A stretch of DNA of 64,000 nucleotides from Oasisia sp. SBJ-2009 (lineage: Eukaryota > Annelida > Polychaeta > Sabellida > Siboglinidae): NCBI GenBank assembly GCA_964017155.1, contig OZ024862.1, positions 41,573,675-41,637,674 of the forward strand, in the 5' to 3' direction. The notes beneath the pieces were generated by a model. The model was not told the origin of the DNA, did no database searches, and was given only the letters and a program-made list of their open reading frames with translations. Numbering within the stretch: position 1 is the stretch's first letter; each line of letters starts with the position of its first letter. Below, in pieces: positions 11,244-23,300 of this stretch. A program made the position numbers and the translations under genes.

Positions 11244-14200
11244 TGTGTGCAAGTATACATGTGTTTGTATGTATGTGTGCAAGTATACATGTGTTTGTAT
11301 GTGTGTGCAAGTATAAATGTGTTTGTGTGTGTATGTATGTGTGTGTACAAGTATACATGTGTTTATATGTGTGTGTATGTGCAAATATATGTTTGTGTGT
11401 GTGGGTGTGTGTGTGTGTCTGTTGAGCTGTGTACCTGTGCTCACTCGTGCATTACATGATATAGTTTAATATTCCAATAGTTGGATGTTTCATTTGCTAT
11501 CTTATTAAAGTTGCTTCCTGTCACCAGTGTGTTTGCCCACCATGAATCTAATTGTTTTATGTCCCAGTGTGTAGTGCTGTCATTCTCCCTGAGCTTTCTT
11601 CCCTCTGTCAGGTTCTGCATTGGGCCCAATACTGTTCCCCAATCACTGTTTACATTTTCTTCTCCAATGAAAAATGCATAAACAAACTAGCATATCATAG
11701 CGAACACACGTTTCCTTTTTGAGAAGTGTTCTTGAGATGCGAGGAGCAAACAGTTGCATAGATGGAGGCGTTTTAAACATATTCTCTTCTGTAGATTACA
11801 GCTGCGGTGAAATTTCTGCAGAATGCCAAAGTCAGAGAAAGTTCACTTCCTCAGCGGAAACTTTTCCTTCAGAAAAAAGGTAAACTTTATTTTACCCTAA
11901 TTACTTTTGCATCTTACAGCTAATATTCAATTTATTATTATTTGCCTTAACTGCCAAATCACAGTTTATGTTAATTGAATTGTGACTGATCATTTAAAAT
12001 GTACCAAAGATCATGATGAAATATGGTAATGTAACTGTTTTAAGATGCTGTTAAGCCTATACTGTACCTGCAGTCTATACTTCACTTGTCAACTTGCCCT
12101 GCTCCTCCAGGCCTGTCGACTGAAGAAATAGACATTGCTGTGACTAGATCTGAGCAGGAATTGACACACCAATCACAGGAACTAACACAGCCAGTAACAC
12201 AGCACCTAGACTCAACACATCAGTGCTGTACGCCAGGTAAGGTGGTTGCCTAAGTTTAAAAAGTACTCGTTCAAGTACCTTTCAAAGTATTCAAGCACAA
12301 ATATTAAATATATCTTCTATGATTCAAGTAATGTCAGTCCCATCCATAATCCTAATGGAGAGGTAAAATATATTATAATTTGGTATATACATGTACTGTA
12401 AGACGTAAAGTCCACACAGAGTACGAATAAAATTAATACAGCTGTACTCATATTTTAATGAATACTGAGTATAAGTACCTTAGTGTATACAAGTAAAATA
12501 TGAGTAACAATAAATGAGTACCGTGGTACTGTATGAAAAATCGGTCCTTGAGTACAAATGAGCATGAGTAGTGAGTACTCTTTCATGCAAACATTCTTGA
12601 CTAAAATATCATTGGTAATTTGGTAATGCATTAAATGAGATCTGTGTTGCAGTTCTCCCACTTAATCTTAGCAGCGCTGACGATATATAAATATATAGTA
12701 TTCCTGTGAGAAACTACTGTCTGGCTGTTTTTTCCCTCGTACTCACATATTGATGTAATTAAGTTTGTGACTTTTATGTTCCAGTGCAAGTATCCACTGC
12801 CTCTAAGTTCCGAGACTTCGTAGGATTCACTGTAATCATTGGTGGTGTCGGCTATGCTATTTACTATCTTCTTAGGGTACGTTATTTATGTGTGTTGCTT
12901 TAGAAGATAACTGTGGCTGGTTTATTTCTTGAAATCGTAGAATGTGTCCACCAATATGTGGAACATAGGCAGACGATGAATAGTTCATATCTTGAATAAT
13001 TTTTAAACATGCAAGTTTGTCTGACACTGGGCATCAGTATTTTATGCTTGGTACTTGTATGCCGTCTTATATTGTTTGTATACATGGAAAAACACAAGTT
13101 CAGTTTGTGCCGAGTGAGTCACTGCCGACACAAGATCAGCTTCGGTTACTGTTGTCACTTCACTGTGAAGTGACAACAGTTTTTACACCCCTCACACATG
13201 CCTTAAATTGTTTGCCGAATCTAGTTAAATATAACAATAGGCTCACAGACTGACTGCAATGTAAAACACCAAATAAATAAGTGTTCAGAAAACATGTACC
13301 AGTTAATATCATAATAGGTAGAGTGTGAATCAACATAATATTAAACAATATTTTTGATGTGTTGATGTCATCACATTAGTGTTATTTCTGAGGGGCCGAG
13401 GCCAGATGGAAGTTGTATCAGCTGTGGTAGGACGTTGGTGTTCTGTGAAGACACTTGTGTGTTGTGCTGCAGAGGTTCGTTGGTGAGGCGTTGTTTGGAG
13501 CGTCCGAGGACCAGAAGCAGAGGGCAGCGATGGCGAAGAGTGTGTTACAACTGGAGGAGAGTGTCGGGGATATGCTGCGAGGGATGAGGGAGATGCAGGG
13601 CCAGCTGCAGCAACAGCAGCTCAACCTCACGCAGATCATCACCAACATGGTGGGTGTTGTCACACTTATAACCTCACGCAGATCATCACCAACATGGTGG
13701 GTGTTGACACACGTATAACCTCACGCAGATCATCACCAACATGGTGGGTGTTGACACACTTATAACCTCACGCAGATCATCACCAACATGGTGGGTGTTG
13801 TCACACTTATAGCCTCACGCAGATCATCACCAACATGGTGGGTGTTGACACACTTATAACCTCACGCAGATCATCACCAACATGGTGGGTGTTGACGCAC
13901 TTATAGCCTCACGCAGATCATCACCAACATGGTGGGTGTTGTCACACTTATAGCCTCACGCAGATCATCACCAACATGGTGGGTGTTGACGCACTTATAG
14001 CCTCACGCAGATCATCACCAACATGGTGGGTGTTGTCACACTTATAACCTCACGCAGATCATCACCAACATGGTGGGTGTTGACGCACTTATAGCCTCAC
14101 GCAGATCATCACCAACATGGTGGGTGTTGTCACACTTATAACCTCACGCAGATCATCACCAACATGGTGGGTGTTGACACACTTATAACCTCACGCAGAT

Positions 14201-17200
14201 CATCACCAACATGGTGGGTGTTGTCACACTTATAACCTCACGCAGATCATCACCAACATGGTGGGTGTTGACACACGTATAACCTCACGCAGATCATCAC
14301 CAACATGGTGGGTGTTGACACACTTATAACCTCACGCAGATCATCACCAACATGGTGGGTATTGACACACGTATAACCTCACGCAGATCATCACCAACAT
14401 GGTGGGTGTTGACACACGTATAACCTCACGCAGATCATCACCAACATGGTGGGTGTTGTCACTCACATTTATAACTTCATGCAGATCATCACCAACATGG
14501 TGGGTGTTGACGCACTTATAGCCTCACGCAGATCATCACCAACATGGTGGGTGTTGTCACACTTATAGCCTCACGCAGATCATCACCAACATGGTGGGTG
14601 TTGTCACACTTATAGCCTCACGCAGATCATCACCAACATGGTGGGTGTTGACACACTTATAACCTCACGCAGATCATCACCAACATGGTGGGTGTTGACA
14701 CACTTATAACCTCACACAGATCATCACCAACATGGTGGGTGTTGTCGCACTTATAACCTCACGCAGATCATCACCAACATGGTGGGTGTTGTCACACTTA
14801 TAACCTCACACAGATCATCACCAACATGGTGGGTGTTGTCACACTTATAACCTCACGCAGATCATCACCAACATGGTGGGTGTTGTCACACCTATAACCT
14901 CACACAGATCATCACCAACATAGTGGGTGTTGTCACACTTATAACCTCACGCAGATCATCACCAACATGGTGAGTGTTGTCACACTTATAACCTCACGCA
15001 GATCATCACCAACATGGTGGGTGTTGTCACATAACCTCATGCAGATCATCACCAACATGGTGGGTGTTGTCACACTTATAGCCTCACGCAGATCATCACC
15101 AACATGGTGGGTGTTGTCACACTTATAGCCTTACGCAGATCATCACCAACATGGTGGGTGTTGTCACACTTATAGCCTCACGCAGATCATCACCAACATG
15201 GTGGGTGTTGTCACACTTATAGCCTCACGCAGATCATCACCAACATGGTGGGTGTTGTTGCACTTATCACCTCATGCAGATCATCACCAACATGGTGGGT
15301 GTTGACACACTTATGACCTCACGCAGATCATCACCAACATGGTGGGTGTTGTCACACTTATAGTCTTATGCAGATCATCACCAACATGATGGATGTTGTT
15401 GCACTTATATCCTCACGCAGATTGTCACCAACATGGTGGGTGTTGTCACACTTATAACCTCACACAGATCATCACCAACATGGTGGGTGTTGTTGCACTT
15501 ATATCCTCACGCAGATCATTACCAGCATGGTGGGTGTTGTTGTACTTATAACCTCACCCAGATCATCACCAACATGGTGGGTGTTGTTGTACTTATAACC
15601 TCACGCAGATCATCACCAACATGGTGGGTGTAGTTGCACTTATAACCTCACGCAGATCATCACCAACATGGTGGGTGTTGTTGCACTTATAATCTCACGC
15701 AGATCATCACCAACATGGTGGGTGTTGTCACACTTCCAGCCTCACGCAGATCATCACCAACATGGTGGGTGTTGTCACACTTATAACCTCATGCAGATCA
15801 TCACCAACATGGTGGTTGTTGTCACACTTATAGCCTCACGCAGATCATCACCAACATGGTGGGTTTTGTCACACTTATAACCTCACACAGATCATCACCA
15901 ACATGGTGGGTGTTGTTGTACTTATAACCTCACCCAGATCATCACCAACATGGTGGGTGTTGTCACACTTATAACCTCACGCAGATCATCACCAACATGG
16001 TGGGTGTAGTTGCACTTATAACCTCACGCAGATCATCACCAACATGGTGGGTGTTGTTGCACTTATAATCTCACGCAGATCATCACCAACATGGTGGGTG
16101 TTGTCACACTTCCAGCCTCACGCAGATCATCACCAACATGGTGGGTGTTGTCACACTTATAACCTCATGCAGATCATCACCAACATGGTGGGTGTTGTCA
16201 CACTTATAGCCTCACGCAGATCATCACCAACATGGTAGGTTTTGTCACACTTATAGCCTCATGCAGATCATCACCAACATGGTGGGTGTTGTCACACTTA
16301 TAGCCTCATGCAAATCATCACCAACATAGTGGGTGTTGTCAACCTTACGATGTCACTCAGTTCATTGCCAGCATGGTGGGTGATATCACACGTATAACGT
16401 CATATCATGTATGATGAATCTCATGAAATGCATATTAAATATATTAGCATGTTAACACCTATAAATGTCTCTACAGTGACAAGATAAAATCCTATTGGAT
16501 ATGTCAAAACAAAGTTTTCTATATTTCTTCAGACTTTGTTTTAAATTGTTAAATAATATGCAGCATTTTAAAATAACCATTGACGAACAATATGTATCCA
16601 TTTTTGTTTGCTGCCCTTTTTTATTTCCCCACCCAGTGCAAAAAATAAACTTGATCTTCCGACTAATTAAAATAAAATAAAAAGATTTGTCAGTTGCCAG
16701 TTTGCCACTATTGAGCGAGCTGTGTCATTGGGTGGATCTGTGGCAGGGCTCTCCTGAGGTGGCGAGGATACAGGACTCAAGGGACATGAGTGACCTGAAG
16801 GAATCCGTCAACTCACTGAAAGGCCTGCTACTTAGCAGGTACAAAACATGTCTGTTTAAAACTAGCCAGTCTTATTAAGCACAGGTTAAAAATAATGACA
16901 GGATTGTTTATGATCTCAATATTAAACAGTGTCTTTGGGTACTGTGATCAGGTGGTGGAGAAAGAGTGGCTAATGTAATTGTAACTGACATGGCCTGCTC
17001 TGGGTTGACTTGTCTGTGAATTATTGTGATGTGGAACGGTGTGAGTCTACTAGTTGTCAGTAGTGGACACAGTTGACAAAACAGTCTTGTCAAGTGGATC
17101 AGAGTGGCACAGCTCAGTTGTGTCCATTGACATTGATAGGGTGAATTATTGGTGTGCGTGATGCATGAAGGGGGTAAAGGTGTGATGAGGATGTACTGTG

Positions 17201-18530
17201 CTGCCATCTGGTGACTACCACAGTACCTTACTTTACCCTTATTCTGTGTATGGTAATACAGTGTGTTCTGTGTCATTACTGTTTGCAAATTTGAGAGCAG
17301 ACATCAACAAATTACTGTACTACTTTTTGTGTTCTCTCTTCGTAATGGTATTGATTATTAAAATGGTGTTAGTTAGTTCCCACAAAAACAAATTACACCT
17401 GCTTTAAGTTCACAGTGAATAGTTCTCTATGGAAACTGTGTCACTTAAATAATCAGGGGAACAATTTTTAACAAAAACAAGCAATTGAAAGGATATAGTT
17501 TTAGGCTCTAACTTTTACAGGGAAATGTAATTTATTTGGGCATTGTCTTGCATTCGTGTTTAATGATCCTAAAGTCTCGTGTTTATTTCCCAATACGGAG
17601 TATGTGCACGTACATAAACTTCATATTTGTCCAACAGTCATGAAAGATGACTATAACTATATTGACAATATCAGCAAATTTTGCTCTGTCCATTACTGGT
17701 CAAGATACAGTATCAATCAATGGGTCATCTTTGGCTGACAGGAGACAGTTCCCGCCAACTCCTGTGACGGCTCCCGTTCTTCCCGCCTGGCAGCTGTCGA
17801 AGGGAGACATTGCCTCGGAGGCATCATCCAGTGCCATCTCTATAACAACTAACGTCTCAACAACAAGTAACAGCACCGCTCAGGAGACAGACAGCGCAGA
17901 GGACGTGAACTTGTGTGAAGACAAGGTCGTGGTACGTACAGCCCGGTAACAGGGCATCATAATGGATGCCCGGTAATAAGGCGTCATAATGGATGATCAT
18001 CGACTGCTTATAATATGACACTCTAGCAAGTTTGATGTGTGGATGTTAGCTGCTGTTCTGTGTAACACCGTAGTAAATGCTATCATAATATAAATAATTT
18101 AAAACATTGGTAGATTTACAAAGTGATTATTACCTTTTTATATTGGTCACAATACTTGTAATCGGAATTTTACACATATTAATTTACTTTTTGTATAATC
18201 ATCACAATATTTGGAATTTGACACGTTTTAATTATTCAACAAAGCATAACAAAACTAGATTTATAGTAGTGTAAGTATAAATGAACTTTAGTTGTAATAG
18301 TGTAAGTGTGAAAAACTTCCACAGTAAAAAAAACTGTCTTGCATCAACTGATCAATACACCAATAAATAAAACATCACCGAGTTTGGGAAATATCTATGA
18401 AGAGTTCTGTTTCCAGCAAAATGTCAAGAAAGAGTCGGATTTGCAAGAAGAAAATGCCAACGATGAGAAGCAGACATCTCCAACAAATGGCATGAAAGAG
18501 GTGGCTTCAGATGAAATGTTTGAATCATGA
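7021..18530 (+). CDS. PEX14: Peroxisomal membrane protein PEX14 (9 coding exons, 312 aa)
   Basis: PEX14 docks the PEX5 cargo receptor at the peroxisomal membrane with PEX13. Coding exons: 7021-7030, 11067-11119, 11795-11879, 12111-12236, 12785-12876, 13473-13649, 16747-16838, 17742-17931, 18417-18530. All phases fit and total 939 bases including the stop; human PEX14 is 377 aa. The N-terminal receptor-binding domain is clear (VPRETLITAAVKFLQNAKV, then LFLQKKGLSTEEID). It is followed by a Q/T-rich linker, one membrane segment (FVGFTVIIGGVGYAIYYLL), a coiled coil with Q-rich heptads (exon 6), the ELKSEINSLKGLL-like block (DLKESVNSLKGLLLSR), the RRQFPPTP motif, an S/T-rich stretch and an acidic C-terminus. 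Exon 1 is only 10 bases (ATGTCAGCAG) and is the least certain part. Intron 2 starts with GC (GCAAGT). Intron 6 holds the 47-bp array. The gene is tail-to-tail with PIGP. Confidence 0.93.
7370..7943 (-). mobile_element. 3' end of a non-LTR retrotransposon (LINE)
   Basis: On the minus strand the segment ending near 7,640 encodes the typical C-terminus of LINE ORF2 (ATLWNALPNNIKTSACLATF, then KARLKTHFF). An AT-rich 3' region runs to about 7,370. It is truncated at the 5' side and lies in PEX14 intron 1. Confidence 0.65.
8640..8775 (+). repeat. Possible tRNA-like SINE head fragment
   Basis: CCTGTCACGC followed by a B-box-like GGTTCAATCCCCAG resembles the 3' half of a tRNA, as in tRNA-derived SINEs. 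The A-box side is poor. Upstream are three repeats of GAGAGGCACGGATAGTG type. Confidence 0.3.
9138..9313 (-). pseudogene. Gypsy pol C-terminal tail
   Basis: The minus strand encodes a proline/threonine-rich tail with TPDEGEDPPATPSQS, then TRTRSGCVVNPPSRLDL and a TAG. This is the usual end of gypsy polyproteins (TRSGRxVxPPxRLD). It sits in normal order relative to the polypurine tract and left LTR. Confidence 0.75.
9313..9679 (+). pseudogene. Gypsy integrase C-terminal segment, inverted within the element
   Basis: The plus strand encodes GLSPSQLLMGRRLRT, then AKAREAVQRAKQQQQFNSRH, LQPGDNVWVRDQ and LVQTPKGVIRRNRS: the end of the integrase core and the GPF/GPY-like C-terminal region of gypsy. 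It is opposite in strand to the pol tail (9138-9313), and the frame is lost at both ends, so it is an inverted remnant. The upstream catalytic core, RT and gag are missing. Confidence 0.8.
9983..11062. other. PEX14 intron 1, right part
   Basis: AT-rich non-coding sequence. Apart from the inverted-repeat end near 10.25 kb I see no supported gene or transposon. Confidence 0.4.
11130..11425. repeat. TG-rich array with AAGTATACATGTGTTTGTATG units
   Basis: A minisatellite of GTGCAAGTATACATGTGTTT units mixed with (GT)n fills the start of PEX14 intron 2, beginning only a few bases after the GC donor. The donor sequence GCAAGTATACATGTG itself resembles the unit. Confidence 0.9.
12250..12600. repeat. 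Region rich in GTACTC/GAGTAC motifs
   Basis: PEX14 intron 4 contains many partial direct and inverted copies of AAGTACTCG, GAGTACGAA and AAGTACCTT. This looks like an old transposon fragment, but no clean ends were found. Confidence 0.3.
13148..13180. repeat. Perfect short palindrome in PEX14 intron 5
   Basis: ACTGTTGTCACTTCAC pairs with GTGAAGTGACAACAGT around a single central base. It could be a collapsed MITE or a hairpin. Confidence 0.7.
13623..16390. repeat. 47-bp minisatellite containing the PEX14 exon 6 donor (about 58 copies)
   Basis: Starting at the true donor (13,650), a 47-bp unit repeats: GTGGGTGTTGTCACACTTAT followed by the last 27 bases of exon 6 (encoding NLTQIITNM). Each copy recreates the exon end and its donor, ATG|GTGGGT. 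Variants alternate TCACAC/ACACAC/ACGCAC and TATAAC/TATAGC, with higher-order patterns; for example the block near 15,590-15,850 recurs near 15,980-16,240. Open frames through it (such as 15,433-15,633) are repeat artefacts. Confidence 0.97.
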
Positions 18531-20356
18531 AATATCTGAACCTGAAGAAGAAAGAGATGACTATTGTTACCCGTATGCGTTGTTATTCCGACATTGGTTA
18601 TTGACTGTTATTGATTACATGAAATTCAAATGCGTGCAAGTTGTGAAATTGGTATGCAGTGGTTACAATTTTTCAGTAACACTTGTTAAGTGTATGGTGG
18701 AAATACATGTTAAACACAATCAGATGTTTAGTTTGGATTAGTTCCATGTCTGGTCCACATTTGTCAAACAATAGTTTTGTGCATCACCACACGTGGTATA
18801 CATTTCGTTTGCCATTCAGGCATTGATTTGTTTGTGTAAAACTTACTTTTTCTTGAGTTACTCTGAAAAGGTAAATATCTGGAAATGCAAATCAAAGCTT
18901 GTGTAAAAAGTTACTAGCAAGTCTCACAATTGTCATCACTAATAAGTTTTGAACTAAATATGAAAACCGTTACATCATAACTGTTAAAACAATGATGTTT
19001 ATACCTGTAGAATATGTAACAGTCAAATGATTGTAGCAAGCAACTAAAGCAAATTCAGTTTATAACAACCGTGCGTGTGTGTGTGCGTGTACATTACCAG
19101 AGAAAAGAACTAAAGCACAAGTTCAATGAGTTTCATTAAGTTTAATGATAAATTCTTTACAATTCTCACATGATGTCTACGTCAGCATTATAATACCTTG
19201 CTCCTGCAAATGTCTGCTATTAATGCTATGTAACTACAATAGCAGAGTAAAATCACAAGAGCATACACCCTGTACCGACATTATACTCGACCATAACCTT
19301 TATCTGAGATGAGCATTTATTTAATTGAACAATGTATCAACTACAAACAGCCAAACTGTTCATCACTGAGAGAATCATCTGAGTTTGTGATTGAGAGAAA
19401 TGAGCGTTTTATTGTATGTACAGAATCACTTGTTTACAAAATAAATTTATAATTTTACACAAACTGGCAATTGTTATTATGATTGATTGTTATAATGGTC
19501 CAGATTATAATGAAAACATCACTTGCTAAGCTTTACCATGAGACAGTCAAATTGCACAAATATATGGTTTTAAATATCTTAATTCCATTAGTGTCTCACA
19601 ATGTGAAATTAATTGATGACATTGGTCGAAGTTCACATACTTGAAAATGTCCACCGAAGACCTGTATACTGCCACACCAAACTAAATGTCTTTAGGATTC
19701 AGAGATTTCAAAGTTCATTTTCCATTATTATAAAATGTTTGTGAGATGAACCCTGTTACAAGGTCTGGAGAAGTTACCTGATGCGCATACACAAGAATAA
19801 CACCAAAACTTATCATGCATCCTGGTATGATCAACAACACCGAGATGTCCATCATTATGAAACATCCCATAGCAGCAAAGCAGAACAAAATTCTGGTGGC
19901 CCTTAGACAGTTCGATAAAAATAAAGCATGCCACATTGTATTTTAAAAACATTCCGTATCCATAGTGATACGCAAAGGCTGCAATGAAAATCTATGATGC
20001 ACTTGCCCTAATTATTTTGTATTATTAATCATAATGTGAGATCAGTAAAAACAACATTCATATATAATTTTATATTTCATGAAGAAATTGATGCCAGCCA
20101 TATTATGAGCTAAGTTGAAAAATATACAAAATCCATTCATTTCATTCTCTCCGCTACTGTTAGCTATTTTAACTAGCTCATTTCAGCATTCCTGATGTTT
20201 GGTGGATGAACTTTGACATGACCTTAATTATCATAGCGAATGAACTATGGCATGACCTTTAAACTATCACAATAGCTGAACCATAACATGACCCGTGAGT
20301 CATCATTGCAAATGTACACTGACATGACCTGAGAAAGGTCATATGACCTGTTTGGA
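18531..20356. other. Convergent 3' UTRs and intergenic DNA between PEX14 and PIGP
   Basis: No conserved exon was found. AATAAA-type signals occur around 19,440 (plus), and TTTATT (minus-strand signal) occurs near 19,316 and 19,407, so the two 3' UTRs may overlap. A hydrophobic minus-strand frame at 19,715-19,936 has no splice or start support. Confidence 0.4.
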
Positions 20357-23300
20357 TCAGCTTTCTGGTAGGTGGCCTGTGTATAGTGTCGTGTTGACCT
20401 CTTCAATGGAAAGGTCACCAATAGGTGGCACACTGCCCACTGGAAGTTTTCGCTTTGTCACTGGTTTTGCGTATTCATCTGCAAGCATCAGCGCCACGTT
20501 TATTGAATATTTGTAATTAATGCAGAGTTTGTTTTACATAACAGTAAGCATACCGGTAGTTAACTTTATATCAGGTTGTGTGCTGCATTAGGGTGAGTAA
20601 TTTTAACATCTTTTCAAGACCAATACTTCAACATCTCAAGACAACAAATGCAATATCAAATAAAATTATATGTCATAGCCTAAGACTATTTTGAGTGAAA
20701 TCCATTTTTGAGACTTCTTCAACAATTGCCACATAAAAAGAATTTTTTTAAGAGATAAATAAGTTTTGTTCAATGACCAATTCAGACTTGTTAAGGCTTT
20801 GCAAACACCTTTACAAAAAAATTCATAAAAATAATTACATACTTGCTATACATAATCCACCACTATGAATTGACTATTAAGTATTAAGCCTGTCCTGCAC
20901 GAGTCGAACTACTGTGTCGGTCTTGTTGGATGTCCCATAAATTGTTTGCTTTTGGTAGAAATACATACCCTCTATTTCAATATAACTCATCTTTCAACAT
21001 CAAGTTTATTTCCCTCAACAAATAATCCAAATCTATTAAAACAAATGCACTTAGGGGGTCGTCCATAATTGTCAATATGTTTGTAAGCTTACAAAGAGTA
21101 TGCTTTTTCTTGACACCGTCCTCCCATAACTGGCATAAGATTACAATAGAAATATTGATTGTAGTGCCAACAATAGCAATTACCTCCCTGGTAGGCCACA
21201 ACAAGACTCCAACGCTTCTCTCCTAGCATACGGTTTGTATGCTTCAGAAAATGCTGACAATTAGCTATGACCCCCTTACAAAGATGCATTGTTAAACAAT
21301 ATGGAACATTATTTAAAATTACTTTTTTGTAAAATAAAGCAACTAATAAATGAAACAAACTACTGAAAGATATTTCAACAGGTAGGGTAAATCTTGTGAT
21401 TTGTGAGAATCAGAATGGCATAAAACTCAATTTTTATGACTTAATGTCCACATGACTGTGGCAAGTCACATGCCCTGCCGTAGTCCCACCTGTGATGGTG
21501 TGTATTGAGTCCAGTGGCGGTGTGAGCATGAAGTTGTAGGCCACGTAGAAGACCACCAGGAACACAATGGTCATACACAGGTAGGTCGGTGCAGCCACAG
21601 CCCAATACCTAACGACATGTCACACTTTGGTTAGTCTCATCATTAACAATATGAAATTGTGCCATTATAATCACAATGAAGCCTCTGTGATAACTACTAG
21701 TGAACAGCTACCCATAACAACACACTGAATACATGAACAGCTAACCATAACAACACACTGAATACATGAACAGCTAACCATAACAACACACTGAATACAT
21801 GAACAGCTAACCATAACAACACACTGAATACATGAACAGCTAACCATAACAACACACTGAATACATGAACAGCTACCCATAACAACACACTGAATACATG
21901 AACAGCTAACCATAACAACACACATAATACAATGGGCAATTGAAGTCCTTAGTGATTAGTTTATTTTGTATACAATTATAAACAGAAAACTACAATATGT
22001 TTACTCTTTAAATACGCATTTATAACACTGAATATATATTACTCATCTTAATTTATACTTCTCCGATAAAACTAGTGTTATCCATCCTTCTTAAATTTGG
22101 CAATTAATTTCAGGACATCTGTTGTTTCAAATCAAAGGTTTTCTATATTTCTTATAAATTATATCAAATACGTTAATTACCTATTACATTAAAACCTTAC
22201 TTTTGTGGCCAGTAGTTGAGTCCAACAGCATGCAGCCATTCATCTGGTACATACGCCCATATCAAAAATAAACCTGCAATCACAAGAATTATTGTTGGAG
22301 GACTTTCATTAGCCGATGTGAAATATACTGCTTGGTCCATATTCATAAGATTTATAAGAATCGTTAGACCTTTAGCTACAACAATAAATACAATCGACTT
22401 CTGCCACCACTCTGCATCCATTGTCTGTCATTAGTAAAGGTATTAGCTACCATATCTCGGAAAGCATTCACCAATACATTTTTTCTCATTACGTTAAGGT
22501 ATTGCCACATTGCATGAGAAACCTGTATTTGAATCATTCTGCCGATTAAGAAACCTCTTCAGTAACTTCTCTGATTTAGCATGATACTAGGGACTGGCAA
22601 ATCCCCTAGGGGTGCGTTGGTAGGTCGGTTGAAATTTGTGTCCATTAGGCTTTTCTACTCATGAGGGAAACTCCTTTTAAGAGCCTGATATTAATCGTAT
22701 GACAGTTAAATCACATTTTTCTGAGACTCAAGATGACAGATAATGCCAATGTGTGAATTAAAAATGTTTAGGTGAGTTATTTAATTTTGATGAGTGAATA
22801 TGAACGTATGCTACACAGCAGGCTGTGCAGTGGTCACAAATTGTGTATAATTTTTTGAAAGTTAAAAGGGCCATATAGTTTTTGACTGCATGAAGATATT
22901 TAAATTATGTAAATGGTATCTTTAACAAGATTTAACAAGATTGCCACCTAGAGAATCAACTCTAGATGGCAGGTGGACAAGGAAGCCCTTTGGCTTATCT
23001 TGTTACCTATTATACATACAATCGACATGCACCTTCATAAACTTGGTAAATTTATTCTTAACTTTTTTGCCGGTCCCTAATGATACCCATTTCCTGCGGT
23101 ATTAATTGCCACGCCCACGTACATGCATACACACCATGGCCGACTTCGATTGAGCTACTCGAGTTACTCGCGTAACTCCAACGTGGTATCCGGTTTATGA
23201 AAATTTAACTGCGCGCGCAGTACTACGCGCGTAATCCAACTGAACAGTGATGATCGTGATCACGGACATAAAACCCTTATTAAAATAAATAAAATAAAGT

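Noticed and set aside
15433..16238. Frames translating the 47-bp array (MVGVVTLITSHRSS type)
   Set aside because: Readthrough of a non-coding phase of the repeat; the coding phase is NLTQIITNM and ends at a donor in every unit.
13623..16390. A CRISPR-like array of regular repeats
   Set aside because: Eukaryotic tandem repeat without unique spacers; the whole unit repeats.
18511..18741. Coding extension after PEX14 (EPEEERDDYCYPYA in another frame)
   Set aside because: It follows the in-frame TGA in a different frame with no splice sites; treated as 3' UTR.
19715..19952. Hydrophobic minus-strand frame (possible membrane protein)
   Set aside because: No start, splice sites or family motif; lies in the convergent 3' region.
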